Part shown: one piece after another, positions 12,000 through 24,439 of the stretch
Layout of the letters: every line of letters starts with the position of its first letter
Numbering within the stretch: position 1 is the first letter of the stretch
Assembly: GCA_947683625.1 (NCBI GenBank)
Contig: CANTUR010000153.1
Coordinates: 1,054,001-1,118,000 of the forward strand
Length of the DNA stretch: 64,000 nt
Direction: 5' to 3'
Origin: Mallotus nudiflorus
Lineage: Eukaryota > Streptophyta > Magnoliopsida > Malpighiales > Euphorbiaceae
Program-made: the position numbers and the translations under genes
The notes under the pieces: generated by a model
What the model saw: only the letters and a program-made list of their open reading frames with translations
Told to the model about the DNA's origin: nothing
Databases searched by the model: none

Positions 12000-13020
12000 A
12001 AAACATCTCTTGAACCACTGATCTAAAGAAAGTTTGCTCTTTTAAATTTCTATGTCTTTGTTTGAAAATGATAATGTAATGAACTTTAAAGTTAATGCAA
12101 TGAAATTCAATTTTGCTTACTTGTTTAATGTCTTTCCTAATGGTAGTGTGCATTGCATTGATCAAAACATTAGCATATTTAACATTCATTCCATATGCAC
12201 TAAATTGTTTAACATTGGCACATAATCTGAACCATACATTCTACATATTTTGAAAGATGTTACCCCTAAAGAGAGGAGAGAAATTGAAAAAATATTAATA
12301 AAATATTCAAAAGTATTTGCCTAGACGTACGACGATATGCTTGGTATTGATAAAGACATTGCTCAACACTTCATTCCTACCAAAGGAAGGGGCAAAATGG
12401 TAAAGCAGAAATTAAGAAGACTCATATCAGAATAGGCCCAACTAGTGAAAGAGGACATCGAGAAATAGATCAAGATAAAATTCTTAGAGGTAATAGACTA
12501 TCTAGAATGGTTATCAAATGTGGTGTTAGTACCGAAGAAAGAAAGAAGGGTTATAATCTGCGACTACTACAGAGATCTGAACAAGGCTTGCCCGAAGGAT
12601 GATTTCCCACTACCCCACATACACATACTGGTTGACAGCGCCACCATATGTGTAATGTACTCCTTCATGGATGGATTCTCTAGGTACAATAAGATCCTAA
12701 TGGCCATTATTGACAAAGAAAAGATGACTTTCATAAAAAAAAATGGGGTACTTACTGCTATAGAGTAATGCCTTTTGGACTAAAGAATGCAGGGGCAACC
12801 TATCAGAGAATGGCGATTGCAGTGTTCCATAACATGATACATAAACAAGTGGAGGTATACGTTGACGACATGATGGTTAAGTCAAGAGCCAGGGAAGAAA
12901 AACCCTCTAATCTTGAAAAGTTCCTCAGAAGGGTCAAAAAGTATAGTCTCAGGCTAAATCCAAAGAAATGCATATTCGGGGTCACTTCAGGAAAGATGTT
13001 AGGGTATATTGTCAATTAGA
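12000..13020 (+). pseudogene. Tat-1 pol: N-terminal part and reverse transcriptase
   Basis: From about 12040 the DNA matches Tat-2 from 59935, showing that the gag and protease found there are absent here and a deletion joins the DUF7745 region to pol. RT is recognisable from NVVLVPKKERRV and NKACPKDDFPLPHI through SFMDGF to MPFGLKNAGATYQRM and the catalytic YVDDMMVKS (about 12855), followed by LNPKKCIFGV. The catalytic Asp pair is intact. One frameshift near 12768 and several stops upstream break the frame. The wording is typical of the Tat/Ogre branch of Ty3/gypsy. Confidence 0.9.
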
Positions 13021-13716
13021 AAGGGATTGAAATGGATCCAGACAAAGCATAAGCCATCAAAGAGATGCAAGTGCCAAAAACAAAGAAAGAAATTAGAGGG
13101 TTTCTATGGAAACTACAGTTTATTAGTAGATTCATTGCTAAGTTGACAGTAATGTGTGAACCGATCTTCAAGCTACTTAGAAAAGATCAGCTGGTTGAAT
13201 GGAATGAATAGTGTCAGCTAGCATTTAATAAGATCAGAACCTACCTAGCCAACCCACTAGTTCTAAGACCACCTAAACTAAGGATACCTCTAACCCTGTA
13301 TCTAGCCAGCAAAGGGAATGCAATCGATGCAATGTTAGCCTAAGAGGGAGAAACAAAAGCAGAACACATAGTCTACTACTTGAGTAAGAAGATATTTCCA
13401 TATAAGGAGAAGTACAACCAAGTCAAACATATATGCCTAGTAATAGTATGGGCAATGAAAAAACTCAGACACTATTTTCAATCCTACAGAATTCAGGCCA
13501 TGTCACCCGATGAAGTACCTCTATGAAGCTCCCTCTCTAGTGGGGAAACTTACCAAGTGGCTCATACTACTAACAAAATTTGACGTGCAATATCTAACTA
13601 AGAAGGCAGTAAAAGGGAGGGTAATGGCTGAATTTCTAGTTCTCAACCCCATTCTAGACTTACGAGAAATCCAACTGGACTTCCCAAATGACCTCAGCTC
13701 AGCCATTGAGATCTAA
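13021..13716 (+). pseudogene. Tat-1 pol: RT connection and first RNase H
   Basis: GIEMDPDKA, KTKKEIRGFL and FISRFIAKL form the connection after RT, then PLVLRPPKLRIPLTLYLA and HIVYYLSKKIFPYKEKYN begin the retroviral-type RNase H. The tail (LVGKLTKWLILLTKFDVQYL) is in a second frame from 13510. The RNase H region removes tRNA and RNA strands during reverse transcription. Several single stops occur (for example at 13018 and 13050). Confidence 0.82.
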
Positions 13717-14115
13717 GGATGGCACATGTACTTTGACGGAGCAGTCAATCAGTTCAGAATAAGCCTATAATCTCTAAAAGGTAAAGTAGTACTAATTGCT
13801 AAAAAGCTCGACTTCAGAGTCATAAATAATGAAGCAAAATACAAGGCATGTACACTCAGAATAGAAGCATTGATATTCCTAGATATCACATAAGTCAAAA
13901 TCTTCAGAAATTCCATGCTAGTAATCAATCATGCCATGGAAGAGTAGGAATTAAAAGAGCAGCACTTAAAGCCTTATCTAGACCACTTGAGGCTACTCAC
14001 CATGTCCTTCCAAAAATTTATATTCATTCATCTCCCCAAGAATCACAATTAGATGGCAGATGCACTTACTTCCCTAGCATCAGTATAGGAAGGACCATCC
14101 AAAATGCCCATGAAG
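13717..14115 (+). pseudogene. Tat-1 pol: second, archaeal-type RNase H
   Basis: Starting at WHMYFDGAVN (about 13723), the translation shows the active-site Asp in FDGA, NNEAKYKACTLRIEAL with the second acidic residue, and the end HLPKNHN-MADALTSLASV with the last Asp. This is the extra RNase H that marks the Tat lineage of plant Ty3/gypsy elements. Stops at the SL-SL and DIT-VK points and one frameshift near 13846 break it. Confidence 0.82.
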
Positions 14116-15431
14116 CCTTTGATTCCACTTAAATTAGGATAGCCTTTTCATAAAGAAAATAGAATAGAAAAGATAGAAGTAGTTGAAAAGCCCTAGTTCT
14201 ACAGCATCCAAAGATATCTGAAGGAATGAGCCTATCCTGTTTAAGCATATGAAAAAGACAAAGTAGTCATTTGATGACTAGCATCAAAATTCATATTACA
14301 CTAGGGTGTGTTACACATGAGAACCTCATATGGTTTAAAAATTTGATGTTTAGATGAAACTAAGGATGCAAGAGCAGTAAAAGAAGTACATGAGGGTGTT
14401 TATGGTCCACATATGAATGGAGCAATCCTGGCTAAGAAGTTAATCAGACAAGGGTTCTTTTGGATGATGATGATGGAAGACTATATCAAATTTGTAAAGA
14501 AATGACATAAATGTTAAATCTACAAGAATGTTAGCTAGCTTCCCCCAATAGAACTACACTACATCTCCTCTTCATGGCCTTTATCAACATGGGGACTAGG
14601 CATAATTGGGGAAATCCACCCGACAACCTTAAATGGACACAGGTTCATCCTAATGGTAGTGGACTACTTTACAAAATGGGTCAAAGCAGAATCATTCGTA
14701 AGGATAGGAGCCAAGAAAGTGGCTAAGTTCATTAAAAGAAACATGTTCTGTTGATATAGGATCCCCCATCATATCATCTCTGACAACAGTGTCTAATTCT
14801 AAGGGGAAGTTAGAGAGCTACTAAGGAGTTATAAGGTGGAACATCACAAATCTTCTCCTTGCTGACCACAAGCAAATGGGGCTGTCGAAGCTACAAATAA
14901 GAACATTAAAAATATCTTATCAAATATGACTCAGACTTACTGAGATTGGTTGCCACATGCCTTATGGGGGTACCAAACAATAGTTAGAACTTCAATAGGA
15001 GAAACTCCTTTCTCACTAGTGTATGGATCAAAAGTAGCTCTTCCAATCTAAATAAAGATCAAGTCTCTTCATGTAGCAATCAAATCTGAATTGCTAGAAG
15101 TACAATGGGCTCAATAGAGGCACGATAATCTTACTCTCTTAGGCAACCAAAGGCTGAAGGTTCTATACTACACATAGTTGTATCAGGCTCGACTAGCCAA
15201 GATCTTCAATAGAAGAGTAAAACACAAGAGTGTGAAAAGAGAGAGATTGGGTACTAAAGCAAACAAGACAGAACATTCTGGACCCTAAAGGGAAATTCAA
15301 ACCGAACTGGGAAGGCCCATACCTAGTTAAACATGTCCTATCAAAAGAAGCAGTCAAGCTGATGGATTCTGAAGGTAATGAATTCTCCAAACCTGTTAAT
15401 ACAGATCACCTGAAGAAGTACTATGCCTAAC
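14116..15431 (+). pseudogene. Tat-1 pol: integrase
   Basis: The zinc-binding region lies near 14390-14530 (EVHEGVYGPHMNG, later H-x3-C). The catalytic core begins around 14630, where the translation reads LNGHRFILMVVDYFTKWVKA, then IISDN and HKSSPC-PQANGAVEA for the second and later catalytic blocks. The C-terminus runs PNWEGPYLVKHVLSKEAVKL and ends at DHLKKYYA with a stop at about 15430. Frame is kept over long stretches but many codons are stops. Confidence 0.85.
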
Positions 15432-15448
15432 GTAAAAAAAAATCATAT

Positions 15449-15560
15449 CATTGAGTTGAAAACCTAAAAACGATAACTTAGGCAAAATTTAGGGAATTCC
15501 CATTGAGTTGAAAACCTAAAAATGTTTGCTTAGGCAAAAATTAGGGAAAGAGAGAAAATA
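15449..15560. repeat. Two tandem 52-bp units after Tat-1 pol
   Basis: CATTGAGTTGAAAACCTAAA begins at 15449 and again at 15501; each unit continues to AGGGAA. A third, worn AAAACCTAAG follows near 15572. Comparable A-rich repeats commonly follow the integrase frame in Tat elements. Confidence 0.7.
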
Positions 15561-15865
15561 CTTAAATAGAAAACCTAAGAAGGCTAGTTAAGGATAGGGG
15601 TAACCTCAAGATTGAAATTTGTACAAATGCACCTATGCCTTTCTTAAATGATTATAGTGAAATAAGAATGATTGCCAATTTATACAAAATGTCTTTGAAA
15701 AGTGCAATAAATTTTATCATCATGAATTGCATCGAGCATGCTTTGCATTTTCCTTCATTACATGACCATGGTTCTTACCATCCTCTCTAAGCTCTCTCTT
15801 TGAGATCAGCCACTATTGTAAAAAAAAAAAGCCCAGCTAAATGTGAAAGGGAAGAAAGAGAAAAC
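15561..15865. other. Spacer between pol and antisense PMD gene
   Basis: No gene is seen. The stretch holds short A-rich words and one poly-A run near 15820, and separates two convergent coding regions. Confidence 0.5.
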
Positions 15866-18748
15866 TCAGCTAAGTGTGAAAAGCTCCAAAAGGAGACGCC
15901 TTAGGCAAAAAAGGGAAAAGAGGTAGACAATAGTAATGGCAAACATCATCGTCAATGATACATAACAAGAAGCATATACAATCATCATCATACAAGCATT
16001 ATATAACATGTTAGTCAAATGCCCAGATACAACACCTAGAGTCCATAACCTCAGGAAAATGATACAACAAAGCAAACCACAAGCCAAAAGTCCTACACCT
16101 AGCTCCTAAAAAACCTATATCGGCTGTGGATGCCATCAAAAGCAAGCACTAATCCTACTTAAGTATCCCCCTTGTATGGTGTTGCCTCATCATTGTTCAT
16201 CATAAAGGATAATAGCTATGACTCCAACTCATTGATGCGGTCATGATAAGTTGCGTGCTCCCACTCCCATTTAAGACTAGCAAAACAGTGCTCAACCTAC
16301 ATTACATATTGCATATCATACACTTATACATAAAACATGTGCATAAACTAAATAGGTATAATAAAGGAGGCATACCGTTTAAGTGGTAGTAAACTCCAAA
16401 AACCACTTATGTGCAGTCCCTGCAATAGTATACCAGTACTGACTAGAGGAGAAAGGAATATACAATAGCAAGCAAATAAGTCAACCACCACTCACTAAAT
16501 AAATGAAACATAGGCAAGAATAAGTGGAGAACATGAACATGGGTAGCATCAGTAGGAGTAACACCCGACTGAGGAATGCCAGGTCTAGGCAAATCAAAAC
16601 TCATTACTCTACTGAGGATATCCATCCCAAGTAAGGATAAAGATGGTTGAACTATCAAATCCCTAAGAATATTACTACCAAAAGTCACACCACTGGCATG
16701 GGCAATCGCCTCATTAGAAAATGTATCAAAATGAGATCTAGATATCCTTTGATGTCATTGCAGATAAATTCTCACAACTCACATCAATTATAGTTTATTA
16801 CTAATAAAGTTTGCTATATGCTTGCAATAAAATAGGAATAAAGGTTTATCAGATCAAAAGAAGTGGCTCTCAATAACCCGTGTGATGGCCTAATAACTGA
16901 ACCTAAATTACGAGATGCATCTACTTGAGAAGGTGGAGGTGAAGGAAAGGTCCCACTAGCTATAACATCAATCAATTGAGGGATCAATACATTAGCATAA
17001 GGCAAACCTGTACTCTCTAAAAGCCTCTCAAAGGGGAATCCCATCATAATAGAAACAAGATCATCACCACAAAGCTTATGGCCCTAGAACATGTCACTAG
17101 GGGAAGGGATGGGAACTCTCCTCATATATAGGTCATCCTACCAACAATGGAGTTACTTGCCCAAATACCACACTCTACCGATAAGGCCAGAGTGCAACAC
17201 TCGTATCTCCTTTAGTTGCCATGCAGCCACCATCTCTGATGTCCAATGAGACCTTGCCACCCACTAGTGAAGAAAGACCTGCTCAAAGGGTAATAATAAA
17301 TAAAAGATCCCAAAGAAAGAAACAACCAACACAATAGGAATCAGACATACCTGATTGGGGGATAGCTTCCCCATATGATCCTAAGCTACTATTGAATCCT
17401 CAATCAAATCAGTAGTCTTCCTTATCCAATAAGGATAATGAGGGAAGCCATCCTCCTGGAAATGCTCAATGGATAGACGGGTGAGAATCCTGAACTCATA
17501 TGCCTAGATCTATCAAAATCAAATCCAAAAGCAAAGGAATAGATAACAAAACTCCTACTCATGTCCAGCATGAACAAGCATCCATAGATCCTTAAGCCAC
17601 CTCGACATGCTATGTTAAGGCTTGAGTACATATGGTCAAAGGCAGTAGTGCCTTAACAATAGCCTGAAAAACCATCTAGATCTCTCAAGCAGACAACAGT
17701 CCTAGATCACCCTTACCTGAAGGGTTTGGCAAGATAATAACACTCAGAAAATAAAATAAAAAGAAGTAAGCCAGCAACTTTGCTAAGATAAGACCATGAT
17801 CACACAAAGTTTGCATGGAAGAAACAAACTCCGTGTATCAAGCGAGATATGGGCAACCAGACTTCATAGGTGTGACTACCCAAAGCAAATCCATCATAAG
17901 GCGCCTCATTGCCATAGTAATAGAACACTCCTCCTCACTTAAAGGAATGGGCTCTCTAGAAAAGCTGAAGCCCACGATAGTGAAAAAATCCAAAGGGGTA
18001 ATAGTCATCTCCCCAATAGGCAAATGGAAAGTATACATCATGTCCATCCACCACTCTATCAATGCATATATGACAATCTGACTCGACGCATATGAGTCAT
18101 AAGATAATGCAGTAATGACTCCATTAAAGCCCTTCCTGGCAATTATCTGCTTCACATACATCGGGAGACCCTGATAATACATGCTAACTTTGTTGAAACT
18201 ATCGGGTAGCATAATAACATACCTATAAGGCTACAAACAATAGGTACACTATCAAACATTTGCACTGTAACTAAATATGAACACATCTCTCTCTTTATCA
18301 TTTAACAAGATCAATAACAAAAGCTGAAAAGTAAAGCATCATGGAAAACACTAGCAGACAATCATGAAAAGAAAATAAAGCAAGAGCTATTAGTCATCAA
18401 CATTTATAATAAAGCTAGATAGACAGTTACAGTAAAAGCTACAGAGTTACAGCTACAATAACCTCATACAATAAAAAATAGCGAAGTAGCCAATGAACTA
18501 GCTTTAAAAAATAAGGGTGAAGAAGGACCTACCTCGCAACCATGATGCACCCAAGCATAAGTCTCCAAGCTATAAACAATAGGGATTAGATCTCCTTAAG
18601 AAAGCTTGGATGGCTAAGAACTCTGAGCACCATATGTGCTAGTCCCTGCAGCGGATGTCCCAGCTTTAGTGGTCTTTGTAAAGTCACCCTCAATATTAAA
18701 ATCAATAAAAATGTCCTCCAGACCCTTAGGAATGTTGGGGAATTCCAT
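15866..18748 (-). pseudogene. Antisense plant mobile domain (PMD) gene in Tat-1
   Basis: Read on the minus strand it starts at ATG 18748 (MEFPNIPKGLEDIF). The best-kept block is at 18212-17838: a hydrophobic entry, ALIEWWMDMMYTFHLPIGEM and TITPLDFFTIVGF, which is the hallmark of the PMD / aminotransferase-like domain of plant MAIN/MAIL1 proteins. Further pieces lie at 17631-17422, 17047-16814 and 16688-16443. The start and the first ~45 codons are repeated in Tat-2 (62933-62739), including a TAG after AQSS in both copies, which may be an intron edge or the true end of a first exon. It runs opposite to pol, between pol and the 3' LTR. Stops and frameshifts are many. Confidence 0.75.
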
Positions 18749-19239
18749 TTTATGTAGAAGAAAATGGAAGTACATAAGCAAAAATAGAGCAAAAAGCACC
18801 CAAAACATAAAAAAGGGTAAAGAAAAGTCAGAAAACACTCAATGATCTAGACAAAGCCTCCCCAAACCTTTAAAATAGCCATTTAAATAGGCCCGAACAG
18901 GAGGAAGTGCAAGACCACACACCAGGTGCGTGACCATACCCATAACCGCATAATCAAGTGCCTTCCACTCGCAGTCATGTTCACTTTTGTGGTTTTAAGC
19001 ACACTTTAAGACTTTGCACACTCACTTCTACAGTCCTAAACTTCTATTTGAGCAGAAGACATACACCAAACTCACACAAAAGTACACTAATATGGAGTTC
19101 ATCTATTTATAGACACTACAAACGCATCGCTTCCTTTACGAAAATCAACATCTTACAAAATAAGAAGAGCAAGGAAAATCCACTTTAAGGATTTCTCTCC
19201 CTAAATCATCAAAATAACATCCTCAACATGATAAATAAT
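18749..19239. other. Tat-1 3' region upstream of PMD start
   Basis: No convincing gene is seen. By position it holds the promoter side of the antisense PMD gene. Tat-2 carries the matching stretch at about 62880-63420, including AAGACTTTGCACACTCA, so it is part of the element. Confidence 0.6.
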
Positions 19240-19835
19240 AGCATCACTACTGCATCATTATTGCATCTCTACTGGACCATTACTGCATTATTACTACTAT
19301 CTTATTCACATTGCTTAGAAGCATTTTTATTGCTTAGAAGCACTCTCACATTGCTTAGAAGCACCCACACTGCTTAGAAGCACTCTCAAACTGCTTAAAA
19401 GCACTCTCGAACTGCTTAGAAGCATTCTCACATTGCTTAAAAGCACTGTCAATGCTTTGAATCATCTTCTCATTGCTTAGAAGCACTTTCAATGCTTAGA
19501 AGCATCTTTTCATTGCTTAGAAGCACTTTCATTGCTTAGAAGCATTCACATTGCTTAGGAGCCCTCTCACATTTTCACATTGCTTAGGAGCACTCTCGCA
19601 CTGCTTAGAAGCACTTTCATTGCTTAGGAGCACTCTCACACTGCTTAGAAGCACTCTCATATCACTTAAAAACACTTTCACTACTTAGAAGCATTCACAT
19701 CACTTAAAAGCACTCTCACATTACTTAGAACCATTCATATTGCTTAGGAGCACTCTCACATTGCTTAGAAGCACTCTCATATTACTTAGGAGCATCCACG
19801 CTGCTTAGGAGCATTCTCATTTGCTTAGTAGCATC
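19240..19835. repeat. Array of ~21-bp repeats (Tat-1)
   Basis: More than twenty near-copies of CATTGCTTAGAAGCACTCTC follow each other with small length changes, after a few ~12-bp units of the type CATCATTACTG. Tat-2 has the same array at 63425-63785 with a different number of copies, so the array belongs to the element and changes size. Tandem arrays just before the 3' LTR are a known habit of Tat/Ogre elements. Confidence 0.9.
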
Positions 19836-19839
19836 CTTA

Positions 19840-20185
19840 TTCGTGTGACACCTAAGAAAGTTATAATAGCATCTTCATTTTGTATGACACCTAAAAAGGT
19901 TATAATCATATGTTCATTTGCATGACGCCTAAAATGGTTATAGTCACATGTTCATTTGCATGACACCTAAGAAGGTTATAGTTGCATGTTCATTTACATG
20001 ACACCTAAGAAGGTTATAGTCACATTTTTATTGCTTAATAGCATGTTCATTCGCGTGACACCTAAGAAGTTTATAGTTGCATGATCATTTGCATGACACC
20101 TAAAAAGGTTATAGTCGCATATCTCTTTGCTTAGTAGCATTTTCATTTACATGATGACTAAGAAGGTTATAGTCGCATAAATCCC
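19840..20185. repeat. Array of ~39-bp repeats (Tat-1)
   Basis: Eight or so units of the form GTTCATTTGCATGACACCTA followed by AGAAGGTTATAGTCGCAT. Some units include the word GCTTAGTAGCAT from the neighbouring 21-bp array, so the two arrays probably arose from mixed copies. Tat-2 carries the same array from about 63790 to the window end. Confidence 0.88.
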
Positions 20186-20320
20186 AATGCACTTTGCATG
20201 AATCACAAGCTTGTATATATCCTAAATAGCAACTTGTGTGATGACTAAGTCACATAACAATATCAATAAATAAAACACAATAATAGTAGTCAAATCTTGA
20301 CAGGACGTCTAAAGACAACC

Positions 20321-20335
20321 CACAGGTAAGTACCT
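20321..20335 (+). promoter_or_regulatory. Splice-donor-like motif near Tat-1 3' end
   Basis: CACAGGTAAGTACCT contains a perfect consensus 5' splice site (AG/GTAAGT) about 90 bases before the polypurine tract. The nested Tat element has CATAGGTAAGTACCT at 56738-56752 in the same relative place, although the DNA around it has diverged. A role in splicing is an inference. Confidence 0.45.
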
Positions 20336-20420
20336 CTCTCCCTACTAAAATCTTTTTTGCATCTTTGCATTTTTATTTATGTGTATTGACACTAGCGTTA
20401 GGTGGCTATGCAACACACAT

Positions 20421-20435
20421 GAAGCAGGGGGCAAT
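20421..20435 (+). other. Polypurine tract of Tat-1
   Basis: GAAGCAGGGGGCAAT lies directly before the TGTCATACC start of the 3' LTR, as in the nested element (AAATGGGGGCAAC). Confidence 0.8.
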
Positions 20436-22216
20436 TGTCATACCTTAAATTTGACTATCCCCAAAAAGGTCTAATGATGAAATAAATCCTTGAGATGACT
20501 AGAGTCTGCTCGTTCGTAACACCTTTGAAGTGTGCAACCTTAAATTACCTAACTGACCCAATCAGTGTGCAAAATTGATCATTGAGGCATTAAGTTATAC
20601 TTTGACCTTGTAAAATATGAATTATCAGAACAATGAGAGGTTTATTTTGAGAAAACTCCTTTTAGAATACTTATTTTGTTGGGTCAGTGCGCATTTTGTT
20701 AGATTGGGACCGAGCTTCATAAAGAAAATGAAAATCGATTTTGAAAAAATGAACTTCAAAAACACATTTGAAAGGCTCCAAAACCTCTGAAAGTGGTCCT
20801 AAAATGGTCCAACATAACTTGAGTATCAGCATGTATCACTTAGAAGTGTGCGTAAATTCCCCTAAGTGTCATGTGCTAAAATTGAGGATGAATTTGGCAA
20901 AATGGACTCTATAAATGCATCCAGGAGGCCTAAAAAACCTAAGAACCAGTTCAAGCACATGACCATGTGCACACTGTGCTCGACCACGTGCACTTGGTGT
21001 GGCCATTCATAAAATCCTCATTATATGTGCGTGACCATGCCTCCACCACCCTATTCTACTAATTTTCCCTATAAATAGACCCCTTCACATCCCATTTTGG
21101 AGGGGGGAGCATGTGGAAACACACACACACACACTCAAAAATTAGTCCAATCAAATACGCTAGAAACCCCTTCCTATATAGTGTTTGCTCTCCCATAACC
21201 TTTCCCTTAGGTTGCTAGATCCTTCTTCCATCAAAGCAAGCCTCATCTTTGTCAAAGCACACTTCAAAGGTATATAATCTAGCATCATTCTATTGTCATT
21301 TTGAACCTCTTGATGAGGAAAGCTTGATAATCTCTCGAAGCTAAAGCTCACATAAGCTTAGTTGAGTCTAAGGACTACACAAATATTTTAGCACATTTAT
21401 TTTATCACAATGCATTTTATTTTACAGTTGTAAGCATTTAGGAATGTTGTTGTGCTTATGCGATGAGACTAACAATCTTGTATACTATGTGAATAATATA
21501 TGCTTTATTATGCTCATTCACATAATCATTCTACATCCTCTATTTATGAAATCATGAAATCACACCGTAAATATCAATAACATGAAAAAAATTCATGTCT
21601 TGGAATAGAGTCATCATGCTCTCAGTCTAATGATGACCTCATTCATCCTTTATATTATCATTATACATCATCATAACATAAATAATCCCTATAAGCATGG
21701 TCATCCTATCATTCATTGAGCAAGCTGTGTAAATGGTTGTCTTATCCTTACAGATCAATCATATTAGATTTATCTTTCTACAATCTTTCCTTTTTTTCAC
21801 ATGTATTTTATCAAGAAAGTGATGTAACAAAATTTTTAGCTTTATTATCTTATACTATATGATGTACTGTGTGAATGTTATACAAATTGTCATTACCAAA
21901 ACTAGGGTGTTACAGTAGCTATACACCATATATCGTATAATAAGAAATAGTCAAAAAGTAGACACAATCCCTTGAACCCAAAAATCTCTATTAGGGACAA
22001 TACTTGTCGAGTGACCCAATGTTGTCCCTTTCTTTCCTGATTTTCTAAATCGGGTGGTGACTCTATAAAATCAAAAGTGTCTTATTCCCCTAAGATCAAT
22101 CATTTGTCCCTATTCGATAAATTTATCATGTCCTTTGAAAATAGAAAGACCTGCACAATGTCCCATGAAAACATACCCCGCTACATGTCCTAAACAAAAG
22201 ATACAGGTCGCTTACA
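20436..22216 (+). mobile_element. 3' LTR of Tat-1
   Basis: It starts TGTCATACC and ends GGTCGCTTACA. The limits come from alignment with the Tat-2 5' LTR (43441-44695), where homology begins at TGTCATGCC and stops one base before a primer site. Relative to that copy it has about 540 extra bases (roughly 20486-21025). A TATA box (TATAAATA, 21070-21077) followed by GACCCCTTCAC is conserved in both copies and probably drives transcription. Confidence 0.9.
21070..21077 (+). promoter_or_regulatory. TATA box in Tat-1 LTR
   Basis: TATAAATA in the context CCCTATAAATAGACCCCTT. The identical box is in the Tat-2 LTR at 43527-43534. Confidence 0.7.
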
Positions 22217-22700
22217 AAGTTTTTGATGAGTTCTTAAGTTTTTTTTCTTAAAAGCGTGAGTGACAAAATAGTGAAAATTATTTTGAAATTAAAAATATTT
22301 TGAGTGCCACTATTATAGTAAGATCTCTATTCTTGTATTTCTCTAATGTTGTAGAGATAACTTTCTCTATGTACCTACTATTTTTATAGTGAAAGAAATT
22401 TTAAATTATATCTTGCGGCCTAACATGTGACCTGAGTCAATATTAATATCATTTTATTTTATTATTTTCCACATTATTTTTAATCTGTATTTTGCTATGT
22501 CATCTCTGGAATTTTTAAACATATACCACAAATCCAAAGTGATGTAAGTATTAGAAGTAGATAAATAAAGGATGTAAATGCATAAAATACAAGGCAATAC
22601 TGATTATTATCACCTTTAAGGATAGGCAAGGTTGATTTTTTTGTATCTCCATGAATTCATAAGCTAGAATATGAGGTTTTCCATGTATTAATTGATATAT
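22217..22700. other. Gap between Tat-1 and the CRM-like element
   Basis: No gene is recognised in this 484-base AT-rich stretch. It is the sequence the CRM-like element was inserted into. The last five bases (TATAT) are probably its target duplication. Confidence 0.5.
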
Positions 22701-23189
22701 TGATGCAGTGTCGAAGAGCAAGCAATTCAATTTCTGGAAAAATATGAAAAATTGAAGCAAGGGTAGTTTTGTAATTATTTGCAACTTTGGAGTTTTGGGT
22801 TTTGGCATATTAAGAGCCTAATTTGATTAGAAATGGCCCAAAAATTAGAATTCACTAGCTTTAGTTGTGAGCTCCATTGCTTTTTAGGAAAATTCTATCA
22901 TTTAGGCCTTCAAAAAGGCAATTTTTGTGCTTTAGTTGTTTTAGGATTCATTTTACCCATTTTAATTAGGATTTTTTTAAGGTTTTTCTATTTAAAGCTA
23001 TTGTTTTTGGTCTTTGAACTTTTTTATGAATAATAGAATTTGAATCCTTTTTAATTTTTCCAAAATTCTTTGAATTTTGATGACTATATCTTGAATTTGA
23101 GAATTGCAGGCTATAGACAATCAGTGATTGGTAGTCGTGCATAATTCAATAGTCATTAATTCTTATTTATCACTCTTCTGCTATGTCTA
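22701..23189 (+). repeat. 5' LTR of CRM-like element
   Basis: TGATGCAGTGTCGAAG to GCTATGTCTA. It is colinear with the 3' LTR, and both copies contain GGCCTTCAAAAAGGCAATTT and the polyadenylation-like ATGAATAATAGAATT. Confidence 0.85.
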
Positions 23190-23191
23190 TT

Positions 23192-23203
23192 TGGTATCAA
23201 AGT
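23192..23203 (+). other. Primer-binding site of CRM-like element
   Basis: TGGTATCAAAGT right after the 5' LTR matches TGGTATCAGAGC except at two positions, pointing to the initiator tRNA-Met primer. Confidence 0.75.
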
Positions 23204-23217
23204 TGTGCTCCTCAGAC

Positions 23218-24300
23218 ATGATGTCTCGCAGAAGGCAGCAACAACAATAACCACAATAATAATATGTAGAAGAGGTTTATGATCGTGATGATCTACGTCA
23301 CTTTGAGTAGTGGTTCGAACAACAAATGGAACATATGGATCGGTGAATTGACACTTTTATGGAACAACTCATAGAGAGAATGGGTGAGTTATTAGTCAAT
23401 CAAAATAGGGGACAGTCGAATCAATGACTAGTCCCTAACGTTGATGACTAGGTAAATCCTTTTACTGAAGGAAATGATGACAAAGATGACTATATTGATG
23501 ATTATTATGATGTACCACATAGACATCATCGACAACATGCCAAGAATGAGGATAGGAGATGGTAGGAGGTTGGTATGTGAACTAAAACCCTAAATTTCAT
23601 GGTACCTTACAACCAGAAGAATTCCTTGACTGGTTAACCATGATATAAGAGATCTTGGAGTTTAAAGGGATGTTAAAGGGCTAACGAGTACCATTGGTGG
23701 CAACAAGTTTTTGAGATCGAGCAATGGCTTGGTGGCAACAAATTAAACAAACATGAGCTCGATTAAGGAAGTAAAAAATTATGACTTAGGAGAAGATGAA
23801 AAAATAGATGCACGCCACATTCCTACCTTTTAATTATCAATGTTTAATGTACCAGCAGTTGTAAAATTTAAGGTAAGGGAACCATTTAGTTAATGATTAT
23901 ACCACCAAATTTTATCAACTAATTGCTCGCAATGATGTGCATGAGACAGAAGACCAATTAGTTGCTTGGTATATTAGGGGTTTAAGGGAACAAATTATAG
24001 AGATAGTCAATATGTTTTATCCTATGTCTAGTTTTGTAGTGTACTAGCGAGCGTTATAGATTGAAAGGTGGTAACTAGGTGGCTTTATGTAAGCTTTTAG
24101 AATCAAAAGTGCATGAGGTGGTAGTAATGTGAGCCGTGAGGCTCACAGAATGGCCTAAAGGGCTATTGTGACCAAATCAAGGGCAATGGCAACCATTGTA
24201 TAGAAAACTGGCTTGAGTAGTGGTATTAAGTGTTTTGCGTGTGGAGAAGTGGGTCATAGGCAGGTTGAATGTAGGAAGAAGGGGAAAGGGTAATGTTTGC
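23218..24300 (+). pseudogene. gag of CRM-like element
   Basis: The reading starts at ATG near 23219 (MMSRRRQQQQ), with many glutamine codons turned to stops. An acidic region (DDKDDYIDDYYDVPHRHHRQ, about 23480) precedes the gag core (LQPEEFLDWL, later AMAWWQQIK). A CCHC zinc knuckle is intact at 24231-24272 (CFACGEVGHRQVEC). Gag packages the RNA. Frameshifts and about ten stops disable it. Confidence 0.82.
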
Positions 24301-24439
24301 TCAGACAGATGAGCAATATGAAGATGAAAATGTCATTGACCTAATCAATGACATGGTATTTGATCTAGATTCTATTGATAAGGAGGTTGTGACTAGTGAG
24401 GGACTGCTTTGGTTGTTCAGAGGTCCTACCTAACACCTA

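Noticed and set aside
11782..12189. 135-codon minus-strand frame
   Set aside because: It is the shadow of the DUF7745-like and pol regions, which are supported by family wording on the plus strand.
19240..20185. Regular short repeats that could suggest a CRISPR array
   Set aside because: Units are directly joined without unique spacers, differ from one another, and lie before a plant LTR.
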